A stretch of 64,000 nt of DNA, taken from positions 168,909-232,908 of the forward strand of contig AZGY01000028.1 in NCBI GenBank assembly GCA_001636675.1. Reading direction: 5' to 3'. The translations under genes were made by a program, and so were the position numbers. This DNA comes from Moelleriella libera RCEF 2490 (taxonomy: Eukaryota > Ascomycota > Sordariomycetes > Hypocreales > Clavicipitaceae). The first letter of the stretch is position 1. Each line of letters starts with the position of its first letter. The notes beneath the pieces are model-generated. The model was not told the origin of the DNA and did no database searches. It saw only the letters and a program-made list of their open reading frames with translations. Positions 23,783-33,152 of the stretch are shown here, piece after piece.

Positions 23783-23866
23783 GCGTTATTGGTTTAGTGG
23801 TAAAATTCTCCGTTGCCATCCGTGCAACGTTTCGGGGAGCCCTGGGTTCGATTCCCAGATAACGCA
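23783..23866 (+). tRNA. tRNA-Gly (GCC) with a 13-nt intron
   Basis: The acceptor arms GCGTTAT and ATAACGC pair perfectly. A box-A D-arm (TGGTTTAGTGG), an anticodon stem CTCCG/CGGGG, anticodon GCC in loop TTGCCA, and a T-arm CTGGG-TTCGATT-CCCAG with box B all follow. A 13-nt intron (TCCGTGCAACGTT) lies one base 3' of the anticodon, the canonical position. This looks functional. A 5'-half copy lies at 16051. Confidence 0.93.
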
Positions 23867-23869
23867 GAT

Positions 23870-24300
23870 AAAAATCACCAAATTCTTATAACTTGTATTA
23901 AGAAATAATAATCTATTTTTTAATTAATTTTTCCTAATTATTTGAAGAAAATATAAGTTTTTTTCTATTTTATTTCTTAATTTTTCTTCTAAAAACATAC
24001 TCAAAAGTTTTCTTCTTTATTAGGCTAAGTGGAATATATTTTATTATATTAAATATAATTTAAAGCTTATTTAAGGATTCTTTAATGCATAGCCACAATG
24101 CACGGCCACATCTCATATTAAATCTACCCCCCTATTACTTCTCTTACCCCTTTCACAATGATAATGCAAAACCATTTTTCCACTTAAAAAATTTGCCACG
24201 TACTACTAAAATCCATTTTGAACGTAACGTAATTTGCTCATAATACAACGTTTGTAATGATAAACTGATAAAGCCTACCAATCAAAGTAAACTATTCACA
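23870..24300. other. AT-rich block, RIP-like
   Basis: Directly downstream of tRNA-Gly, long A/T runs and TA steps dominate with no coding potential. This fits a RIP-mutated transposon inserted next to a tRNA gene, a common target site in fungi. No terminal repeats are visible. Confidence 0.65.
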
Positions 24301-25218
24301 TTCTAAATAGTAATTTTTTCTCGTAAGTGATAAGCAGTATGTGCGTCGCGTTGTATCAGCGGACGTCGCGAAATTTCGCGTACCAGACGTCTCGTACTAA
24401 TATTGCAGCGAAGAGACGGCGGAGAGCGCGGGCGCGCAGATCGCTTTCGTCTACGACAGCCCTCACGAGGTCTTACGACTAGCTTTTTGTCGCAATCCAT
24501 CAATGTAGTGCGACTACTAAGCAGGCGGCTGCTGCTTAGGTTTCCAGCTAGGGCCGGGCCGTCTATCTTTATTGGGTTCGTTTCGGATGTACTGCTGGTG
24601 GCGTGATGCTGTTGTCGTGCTCATCGCAATAGGATTCACAGCAAGTTTTCGACTAGGCCCGCTGGAAGAGATCAGCGCTAATGGCTTCTTCTCATGCACA
24701 GAAATCTCGCAAACGGTTTCCATTGGAGTGCAGCATCTCCCAGCGCGTCGGGAGTTTGGAAACAGCTCCTGCGCGAGTTCTTCACACATAGGCAATATTT
24801 TTCTAAGGTATAATGCGAAGCTGCCTTCAACTTGTCGTTAAGAGTCATCGAATCCACGTAGGTCAGAGCAAGCCGATAATGGAGATAATTGCGGTTAAGG
24901 AGGGCAACTTTTCTAGAAGAAGCTCACACCGATTTATTTGCTTTACTACAATAAAGTACGTCGTGTAGCTAGCCTCTCTATCTAGGAAATGCCAAACAAG
25001 CTCGCAATTTTCCATGTAATAATAAGCGGTGTAACCCCATTTGGTTTTTTTTTCTGTTATTTTAAACTCATAAAGCCGTACACTTAATAGACAAAAAGGA
25101 TCCTAGCCTCCGGTGCATTCCTCGATCCATGCTCTGGCTTTCCTGACCAATCCAGTGGCAGCCGCTTCCAGAGCGAATCTAGTGAACAGGGGGTTTTCCA
25201 GCTCCCATCATCTCCGCT
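24301..25218. other. Intergenic, no gene seen
   Basis: Open frames at 24303-24841 on both strands match nothing recognisable. The right part is the 3' flank of the BRCT-domain gene and may mark the left limit of the accessory island. Confidence 0.4.
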
Positions 25219-26679
25219 TCAACCTTTTTGCGGTCCGAAAAGTCCAAGATAACTAACTGGTGCAATCCTCGAGCGCCCTTGGAGCTTGCTTCGAACGCTG
25301 ACCGCGTCTTCCTTCGTCACTTGCTTGATAACTTTCATAGGGGCTTGCTGCATAGCTTGACGAATTTCATTTATTACCGTGTCAACCGACTGTCCACCAT
25401 AAGCCTCTTTCATAGTTGTACGTGTGAAAAGCATTGGGTCGCCTTGTTGCCTCGGTCGGCCCCAGATAACGCAGTATCTCCCGTCAAATTCCGTGCCCCA
25501 CCAGTCGAAGTCAATCAGAGAAGTGTTTTGTAAGACTGTGCTTTGATGCGTGACGAGCACGTGTCCGCCGTTTAGAATATATTGTTCTTTCTGCAGAGGA
25601 TAGTCTTTTGCTTTGACGCTGTACAACGTTCGAAGATTTGGAAGACTTTTGTAAATGAAGTCCTGTGGCTCGGATACAAAGATTTGATATTTGTAGACGA
25701 ACTCAATTACCATAGGACAGGATTGTCGCCTTTCGTTAGGCGGTAGATGCATGTCGCCTGGATGGAACTGTGGTGTTATCAAGGTAACTGACGACGATGA
25801 TTTATTGTTCCCTTTGCGATACCATGTCATTCTCGCATCTGTGAACGGATTTTGTTCCTTGTAATTGTCTCGAATACTGGCCACTTCGTCCGAGTCCGCG
25901 TGATCGTTGGGGTTCGATTCCGTGTCTGAACTCGATTCAGAGCCCGGAACATAGTCTGAATCTGAACTTGCACCAGAAGTAAAATCCGAGAGCTTCCCTC
26001 CAAGTAACTCAGGTTCCATGATATGATCCAGATTTCCTCCCCCGTCTGAAGTCACTAAGGACATAGCATCTTCTTCTCTCCTTTTCTCTCGATATTTTCT
26101 TGCTCTGTCTTTTCTGGCTCCTTTTTCTTTCTCCTTTCCGGCCTTCCCTTCCTTTTCTTGTTTCTGTCTGTCTTCGTCATCTTTCTCTCTAGTTTTCCCC
26201 CCGAGCTTCTCGTTCTTTGCTTCCCTCTTTTTCTCTCCATCGATTTCGCGGTGGGTCCCCGGCTGCTCCTCACTTATTTTATCGCGAATATGACTGCCAA
26301 GAAAGTTATAAAGGGTCGAAGACTCATAAGCTTCTCTTTTTGGAATTTGACGGAAATGGTCCAGCCGAGGCTGAATGAGTTTTTTGCCCTTGACACACTC
26401 TTGTAACCAAGCTTCATTCAGAACACATAACCCCAGTGACTCAGCTTCGGAGACGACTGCAGGCGAGCCTCTATCATTATTTGCAGTCAAAACAACGTTC
26501 CATCTCCTTGAGACCTCCTTGCTGATTTCATTATTTTGTAGGACCAGGACACCTAGAGCTTTGAAGAACTGCTGAATGTCCCTTTGCTTAAATCCCTTGC
26601 TGCCTTTTTTTGTCTTTGTCTTGGTAATAGAGGTGAACTGTCCCGAGAGGGCAATGACTAAATCTTGGGGCGGATCCAT
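25219..26679 (-). CDS. BRCT-domain protein, charged linker and novel C-terminal domain
   Basis: Single exon, 486 aa, with ATG at 26679. The N-terminus (about residues 5-112) reads as a BRCT domain: LVIALSGQFTS, FFKALGVLVLQNN, WNVVLTANN, AESLGLCVLNEAWLQECV. Next comes a highly charged Lys/Glu/Arg linker (about 145-220), then an acidic Ser/Asp stretch (about 240-290). The C-terminal ~190 residues form an apparently folded domain with YKYQIFVSEPQDFIY, LIDFDWWGTEFDGRYCVIWG and AYGGQSVDTVINEIRQAM. The W/G/R pattern recalls a WGR domain, but I am not confident. BRCT domains bind phosphoproteins or DNA ends in repair; no catalytic domain is seen. It is the first gene of the accessory island. Confidence 0.75.
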   Translation of the reverse strand: MDPPQDLVIALSGQFTSITKTKTKKGSKGFKQRDIQQFFKALGVLVLQNNEISKEVSRRWNVVLTANNDRGSPAVVSEAESLGLCVLNEAWLQECVKGKKLIQPRLDHFRQIPKREAYESSTLYNFLGSHIRDKISEEQPGTHREIDGEKKREAKNEKLGGKTREKDDEDRQKQEKEGKAGKEKEKGARKDRARKYREKRREEDAMSLVTSDGGGNLDHIMEPELLGGKLSDFTSGASSDSDYVPGSESSSDTESNPNDHADSDEVASIRDNYKEQNPFTDARMTWYRKGNNKSSSSVTLITPQFHPGDMHLPPNERRQSCPMVIEFVYKYQIFVSEPQDFIYKSLPNLRTLYSVKAKDYPLQKEQYILNGGHVLVTHQSTVLQNTSLIDFDWWGTEFDGRYCVIWGRPRQQGDPMLFTRTTMKEAYGGQSVDTVINEIRQAMQQAPMKVIKQVTKEDAVSVRSKLQGRSRIAPVSYLGLFGPQKG

Positions 26680-27095
26680 CGTTAGGAATGTAGAGATGTG
26701 TAGCGCGAGTCAACAGGTAGGACAATGCCATTCGTTTAATAAGCATTGATATCCTCTACAAACACTCACAAGTTGCTTAATTTGCGCAGTGTGAGTCCAA
26801 AATAAGCACTCGCGGACAGAAGATACCTTGATTTAACTTGGCCTAATTAAACATTTTGCAAGGATTTCGTAATGTTTTGCTTGCAAAGACAGAAGAGACT
26901 TGAAACAGCTATTCTGCAATCGTCTGTAGCTTGAAAGCTTTGCGGTTTACTTGAGCTTGCGATGCATTTAGGTATGGTTTTCGTAAAGCCCCCTTGGATA
27001 GAAATAACTCGAGTATTATAAATCACTATTATTTCATTAATTCGACTGAACATTATCGTATAGACTTAGTACAAAAGACCTTTGAGGTTTCTACT
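26680..27095. other. Intergenic, BRCT gene 5' flank and FRE 3' flank
   Basis: No coding sequence. Both neighbours are on the minus strand, so this contains the FRE 3' end and the BRCT-gene promoter. Confidence 0.5.
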
Positions 27096-29075
27096 CTAAA
27101 CATAACTAGATCGTGAGCCATTATCGCTTGAAGAGTAGTACGAACTACCGCTTGTAGCTCGAGGCGCTATCTCTCGTAGTTCCAAGCCAGAAGGGCCTTG
27201 CTCTCGTCTGAGCCGGGACTTTTGTCTATTTACCTCGCCCCTAAACTTCAAATACGGTCGTGGATGAAATTCTGATTCGAAAAGCTTCACATCTCTATCA
27301 TCTATACTTCTGACAACTCCAGAACGAATTTTCTTCTCAAAGTCCACTTCTCCGCACGCTTCTGAAGTCAGCAGTGTGACTGGGAACATAAGACATTAGA
27401 CTTACCCACGACAGCCATATTGCCAGGCAAACGAGCCCTCTCATCTTTGATCTTCGAAACAATGAGGTTATCAAAGGATCTTGACTTGTGTACATCTAGG
27501 CACAACCAATGACGAGAAAGCTTGAATGGAGGACGCCCGCTCATGAGAGAAGGATATCCGCACCAAACCACCAAGAGCTTCTGCCTTATATATAAGACTA
27601 GTCCTCGAGATTTTGATCTGGAGATGAACTCACGTTGTCTGGGTCTAGTGCTTGAAGGTATCGCAATTGTGAACTAGCCCATTCAATTTGTTCATTGCAA
27701 TCCAAGGACCAAAAGACGTCGACTTTTTTTACAGCGTCACGATAAAGACGCTGCTTTAGCAAAATTTCCCGTTCTTGGGATAGTTCTCTGCGTTTTGCGA
27801 TAATTCGCTCCCTTACTTTTCCTTTTGACGATTGTTGATTTTCATATAGCTGTTGCTGCTCCTCGTTAATTGTCTGCATTCTGTCACGTATGCGATTATC
27901 GTGTCTTCGCCGTATGGCCAGATCCAGAGCTAGCGGCAGAGTACATGCGATGCCAATCCCTTTGGCGGCCAATATGACATTCTCGTGATTTTGAAGGGCG
28001 AGGTCACGTCCATAGGGTCCGTCCAGAAACACTGACTGGCCAAGTTGTAGTTGCAGAGCGGAACACACGCTTCGTGTCCTTGACGATAACAAAAAGGTTA
28101 TATTGGTGACAGTCCTGTTTCCTTTGTCCGATTGATACCAGAAGGCCATCGCCGTGGAGCTGCGAGAAAAGTTGAACTTCATCCAGCGCAGTGGAAACCA
28201 ATGTAGCGGGAAAAAGATGTGGAAATAGCATCCGGGATAGATAGAGACCTCGTGATCGAGCCGTACGCTTAGATGGCAAGCTCCGGATGCGTAGGTTATA
28301 TCAGTGATCTTAGCTGTGTGCCGATAGTAAACCATTTTCACGAGGCGTATGAGGGTTGTTATAATCCAGAAACTGCAAGAGAGCGCAACAACGAGCTTTG
28401 CTACAGCTGAAGATGTTCCGAGCACGTGCCACAGGGTCGTACCAATCCCGCCGATGGCCACACAACGATGGGAAAGTAGGAACCATACTCCAAAGCATCG
28501 ACGGATGCATGGGATGGTCATTATGACTGTGGCTGATAACGTAGATAGGCTCTGAAAGAGATCGCGTCAGCTTTATTTAAGTATACCAAGAGAGTAGGAT
28601 GAGAACCTACAATCCAACCTGAAATTCTGATGTGCTCAGACTTGGGGCGGAGCGAGAGAGCAATCATCGAGTGTAATATTGCTTCGAGATACATCACCAG
28701 ACCGGTCCAATTGTGAAACATACGGTACCAATTTCGTGAAATATTAAGCGAATCGATAATTGGTGCTCGACCTCCTACGCAGAGCGGGGCGAGATTGACA
28801 ACTGAAGTAAGAGCAATCTTGCTTTGCAAGTCTTTCCATTCTGGATGAAATGTCGGCAATATAACTACTGCAACATTCAGAAGCGTGAATGACAGCGCAA
28901 ATGCTACTTGGATGGCAGTCCATGGCAAATAGTGATGTAAATGTGGATGAACAAGATGTTTGGAAAGAAAGATGGTGGGATTTGGTAGCAGAGCCTTGAC
29001 TGCCCAGGTAATGAAGCAGATACCAAAGAAGCCAAAAAAGGCGATAATGTACCACAAATTTTGATCGACATCCAT
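27096..29075 (-). CDS. Ferric-reductase-like transmembrane protein (Starship FRE family)
   Basis: Four exons join in frame to 607 aa: 29075-28611, 28551-27634, 27580-27406 and 27361-27096. Introns are 59, 53 and 44 bp. Membrane helices start at residue ~8. The heme-binding histidine pairs, spaced as in ferric reductases, are in FHNWTGLVMYLEAILHS and LLSHRCVAIGGIGTTLWHV. An oxidoreductase-like beta domain follows (KITDITYASGACHLSVRL, VFLDGPYGRD, ILAAKGIGIACTLP). Between these, a charged coiled stretch with RRRHDNRIRDRMQ and REILLKQRLYRDAVKK is inserted. The usual FAD-binding HPF motif is replaced by FNFSRSSTAMAFWY. FRE genes are one of the auxiliary families carried by Starship transposons. 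PLP and DUF3723 follow within 7 kb. Reductase activity is doubtful. Confidence 0.85.
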
Positions 29076-29467
29076 GTTTGGCGAAGTAATGATGTGAACA
29101 GAAGGAGATTCTGCGGTTTGAGCAGAATCCGTGAGCCCTCAACGATATAACTATTTTGCGGACCTAAGTAAGCGCTTGGAATGAGCTAGATTAAGCCTGG
29201 AACGAATTGCCGCCCTTGAAAATACTAAAAATAACTTTGCGCGCGCGTCTACGGCATTGCGCCGGGGAATGACACGGGGGCCGGACCAGGGACCTTAACG
29301 CCGACAACACCACGGGCCGGGCTGTGGAGCGAAGCCGGCGGCAGCGGCTCTCCGGCGCCAAATGTCCCACACTTAAAAGGCCGCCTGGATTCCTGTAAGA
29401 CTAGCTCATCGCAGCATCTTCTCCTCTCCTCTCGCAATTGCGTGTATACTACATAAAAAACTTTGTC
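29076..29467. promoter_or_regulatory. Divergent promoter region between FRE and a MADS-like gene
   Basis: This 392-bp region is shared by two divergently transcribed genes. A TATA-like ACTTAAAAGG at 29371-29380 lies 95 bp before the plus-strand start. The middle is GC-rich with GGGCCGG-type steps. Confidence 0.45.
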
Positions 29468-30154
29468 ATGAAAATGGGGAGGCAACGCCGCGAAAAGAAT
29501 AAGGATGTCCGAGCGGGCCTGAAAAACCGCTCTAAGGGCTTGAGCAAAAAGGCCCACACCTACGCTCGCCTTTACGGAAGCGACATCTTGCTTGTCATTC
29601 GTCGCCCAGACGGTCGATATTGTGGCTATGAATCACGCATGGGACTTTCAAATGAGCTCTTACGATCGTCTCCTGGGCTCGACAACGAACTTCTTCGGCC
29701 AGAGGACTTTCCAAACTCGGATCTTGCGCTGCCTGAGCTGAGAAAGGAGCCTAGCCAGCCAGAGTCTGTAGAGGCATCGAGCCCTTCCGAGCGTGTCTCT
29801 AGTGCATCCGAAAGCGCGTCTATTATCTCGACGATGTCTGAAGCTGACACTCTTGTATCTGCCCACGAATCGCCATACATTGCAACTGAAGAGATACCCG
29901 TCAGCTTGTCTCCACCTGTGATGTCACCTTTCCGGGCATGGGATCTTGCAGATGGCGAAAACTTGGCTCATTGGGAAAGAGACTATCTTCACTTACAAGA
30001 CGATGTTCTGATGCAGAACTTCGTAGAAGTCGATGATATCGTCGCTCAGCAGCCTCCTGAAGAAAACGGTCATGACTCCGAGATCTGCCAACCAGATCCT
30101 GTCTCATCGCGTCAGAAGAAGGCGATGATGTTATTGTTGGACAAATACTTTTGA
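29468..30154 (+). CDS. Small MADS-like (SRF-type) protein 1
   Basis: Single exon, 228 aa from ATG 29468 (a second ATG lies two codons later). The first ~55 residues resemble a shortened MADS box: basic start MGRQRREKNKDVRAGLKNRS, then the motif KGLSKKAHTYARLYGSDILL, then VIRRPDGRYCGYES. This matches the K-(R/K)-xxGLxKKAxELxxLxxxxVxLxIxxxxGxxYxY pattern of MADS proteins. The remainder is acidic and Ser/Glu-rich without clear folds. A DNA-binding regulator is plausible. It sits between FRE and PLP. A related small protein lies at 42450. Confidence 0.65.
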   Translation: MKMGRQRREKNKDVRAGLKNRSKGLSKKAHTYARLYGSDILLVIRRPDGRYCGYESRMGLSNELLRSSPGLDNELLRPEDFPNSDLALPELRKEPSQPESVEASSPSERVSSASESASIISTMSEADTLVSAHESPYIATEEIPVSLSPPVMSPFRAWDLADGENLAHWERDYLHLQDDVLMQNFVEVDDIVAQQPPEENGHDSEICQPDPVSSRQKKAMMLLLDKYF

Positions 30155-30212
30155 ATCAGGGCAATGTTTATGGCTAGTGGCACTGTAATTTTATCATATT
30201 TTCTATCTGTAT

Positions 30213-32678
30213 CTATATAGATTGAAGGGTTTCAATGAGTTTCTCAACCTCAACATATAAGGGCGCTTTGCATTTCTGCTGACTTTGTCTTTGGGGAGAA
30301 TTATCCGAGGCGGCATGCCTCGCGTTGCCAAAAAAATCCAAAAGACCTTGTTCTCGAGCTAGCTCCTCAATCTGATAGGGACTATTGCTCAAAGGGTACC
30401 GTTTGCCGTCCAGCCCATCTATTTGAACCGCTATGAATGCCCGCGGCGAAGAAGTGATCAGATTTATTTTTCGAGCGAATGGTTGCGTTCCACGACACTC
30501 CCTTATTTGTTGGTCGCCACATAGAAGCGTTTTCGGCGCAATTAGGCCATCACATTGGTAATAAAAACAGGTTTTTGCGTAGTATAGTTTGTGGAGAAGG
30601 TCCATAAGGGCTTGGCTGGGGCCGATCCTACAAAGAATGGTCACAGTGCATAATTCCGGTGAAGAGTAGAATAAAGGAAGTGACTCGAGTTGTATGTAGA
30701 AAAGCGAGCAAAAAAGTTTGCTGCAAGTGAGGTCAAATAATTGACGACAATATGGACCGCCTTTGTAGCAGAGGAAAGTATCATTCTTGCTTCGCCACTT
30801 AGTGAGACACACATCAAGATATGGGAAAGTGGTAGACTTACCCAACCGCGGGAAGTGATAGGGCGTTACTGAACGTCTGTTTTGATGTCACCAAAGTCAC
30901 CTTCTTTGAGCTCCAACGACGGAAATCGATCAAATTCCATGATAACCCTTTTCCAAACTTGGCCATGCTGCCTTGTAACCGAAGCCTCCCCAACTTCATA
31001 AGATGGTGTTTGCATTCAGCTAGGGTCCAAGACTCCGCAAACAACGTGACGGCAAAGAAGATGCCTGGAAGCTCGTCGTGTCTGAATCAGTGTCTGGAAA
31101 CGGCGAAAGATTACTCGAGGCCACGTACCGTTGTCGCGTGCAATCACCGCATCAAAGTAATCGCGCAATGGCATGTCTGTCAACCCAATGTGCCGTTGTA
31201 AGTCCTTGAGAAACGCCCATATGCTCTCCGGTGAGCCTCCAATCATCTCAATACATCTCCAGCTTGCCGTTGATGGTTTTGGCGCAAGCTGTCGACTATT
31301 AGGTTCCTGGCATGTGGGACAATTGGACGGTTTGAGTAACGTATCCTGGCTTGCAGGGCGTGATGTTATGAAGGTGCAGTCCTGGCAAAGGCGATGCGTA
31401 CAGTCCAGCGTCAAAATTGGATCTTGCAAAAGACAGAATGAGCATGTTGTTTTCAAGCAGAGTTTGAAGTTTGAGTTCAGCTTCTGAACCCTGGCTCGGT
31501 GTTGATTCAGCAAAGTGATCCCTGAGTGACGACTTTCGATAATTACTTGAACAAAGTCTCTTCCGACTCCTTCTGCGTAATCACAGTCATTTAAAACTAG
31601 GGCACACTCCCTGAGTTGCCCCAGGTAGAGAGTCTCGAAGACGCATTCAGGAAGAAAATCTGCTGAATGTGAGCCTCCGATGGCGTTCTGTGTGTATGAT
31701 CTACTTACGATGCATTCGTGGAGGGAATGCGTTCATTGCGAGGGCTGAAGCCACAAGTCCTATGGAATCACGGACCGACCGAGAAACCCTAGCCACCTCC
31801 AAGATGTGATCGACCATCCTACTAGGAACTGGATTATGTAATCTAGACGATAAAATAGGATTGAAAGCGATGTTGGAGCCGCGCACAAGGTGGCCGATAG
31901 CATCTTGGAGAAGTGATTTGGTGTGGACAGCTGAGTACTTGGCACCTAATGCGGCTCGCTGCGTAGCGCCCCTCTGCGCCTCAGTTTGAATGGAACCGTA
32001 GACGTCATGGATATCAGGCAAGAAAAATAGGTCAGCATGCCGAGATATTAAGCTTTTCACGCCTGCTAGGGTCCAGAGAGCATTTGAAGTGTCGAGGCGA
32101 AGCAACGAAAGCAGCTCCACACTTAGCAAGAATTTGAATAGGCTTTCGTCCCAGTGAGAGCTCTCCGAAGTTACGACCAGTAGTCGCGAGTGACTCGCGT
32201 ATGAGTGATTCGATATGATGGCTATCCATTTGGCCAAGAAACGAGCAGCCTGTGGTGTACCACCGAAGTCGGCAAGGAAGACCACGATACAGTCGCTGAA
32301 GGGTGCAAGAACTTCAGAATATACTGCAAGGGCAACCTGCGAGGCATCTTTCTCGCCTCGTTGTAGCAAGTGATATCTGTAATGACCAGGTATAGGACCG
32401 CCTTTGATTCGAGGAGCCGAGCAAAGAGGCCGCCTATGCAGGTTGCAATCGATAAGAATTGTGCCTGGATGCATATCTCGAAGAGTGACGGCGGCATCTG
32501 TGGGGCTCTTGACGCCCAGTAAACGATCCTTGACATGGCCTCCGATCGCCATCACGAAATGTGGGAACGTGACCTTGATATCGTCTAGTACGCGATACGC
32601 GGCCAAATTCTCTTGTAGATAGGGGCCTGGTAGCCCGGGAGCACTGGATCGCAGTAAAATGAGATCAGATGATGCCAT
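30213..32678 (-). CDS. Patatin-like protein of the Starship PLP family, catalytic motifs lost
   Basis: Four exons (32678-31709, 31659-31129, 31064-30842, 30789-30213) join in frame to 766 aa; introns are 49, 64 and 52 bp. Residues 1-320 form an unrecognised N-terminal region. A Cys/His zinc-binding stretch (TTCSFCLLQDPILTLDCTHR, then LCQDC and CPTC) follows at about 394-440. Then comes what aligns with the patatin start, CIEMIGGSPESIWAFLKDLQ, in place of the usual LDGGGVRG oxyanion loop. Next is DYFDAVIARDNGIFFAVTLF, where GTSTGG is expected, so the nucleophile Ser is gone. The catalytic Asp segment is also missing. The C-terminal domain is typical of Starship PLPs (CYKGGPYCRQLFDLTC, CTVTILCRIG, RYPLSNSPYQIEEL). 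The frame is open upstream to 32906 without ATG, so the start is uncertain. Likely a pseudo-enzyme. Confidence 0.8.
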
Positions 32679-33152
32679 GGTCCTCGCTTCTTTCCCTTTC
32701 ACCTGCAGTACCTTGGGACTCGGCGCTTTGGGTCCGATAGGTCTCTTGATGACGCTTAAAAGGTCAACTGCGTGATGCCTACATGTGGCGATACGGCGCT
32801 GGGAGATTGCTTCTTTAAGCCTACAGCGGGTCTCGAGGCCATCTGGAGCGAACTGCCTGGAGTCCAAAATACGCCATGCGCCTGCTGTAACACCCCACTG
32901 TACCAAATTTTACAGTACACTCAATGCTGATATTGACCGTCTGGTGCGTCTTAATTGAAAGAAACCGGCTACTCCCGATTTTGGGGCGGTCCATCGAACC
33001 AGGGACCGCATCGCGTATTTAAAATGCCTTTCGCGGATTGAGGTTACACGTTGTTCCCCTATTTAGCATCATGCTCTATGCTGTAGTACTCTGGCGAATG
33101 CGGCGACAGCGCTTTGACTCATCACCATATTGACAGCGTTATCCGAACCGCC
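32679..33152. promoter_or_regulatory. Divergent promoter region between PLP and DUF3723
   Basis: This 474-bp interval separates divergently transcribed PLP and DUF3723. A TATTTAAAAT box lies at 33016-33025, upstream of DUF3723. Part of the left half is open in the PLP frame and could be coding if PLP starts further upstream. Confidence 0.5.
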
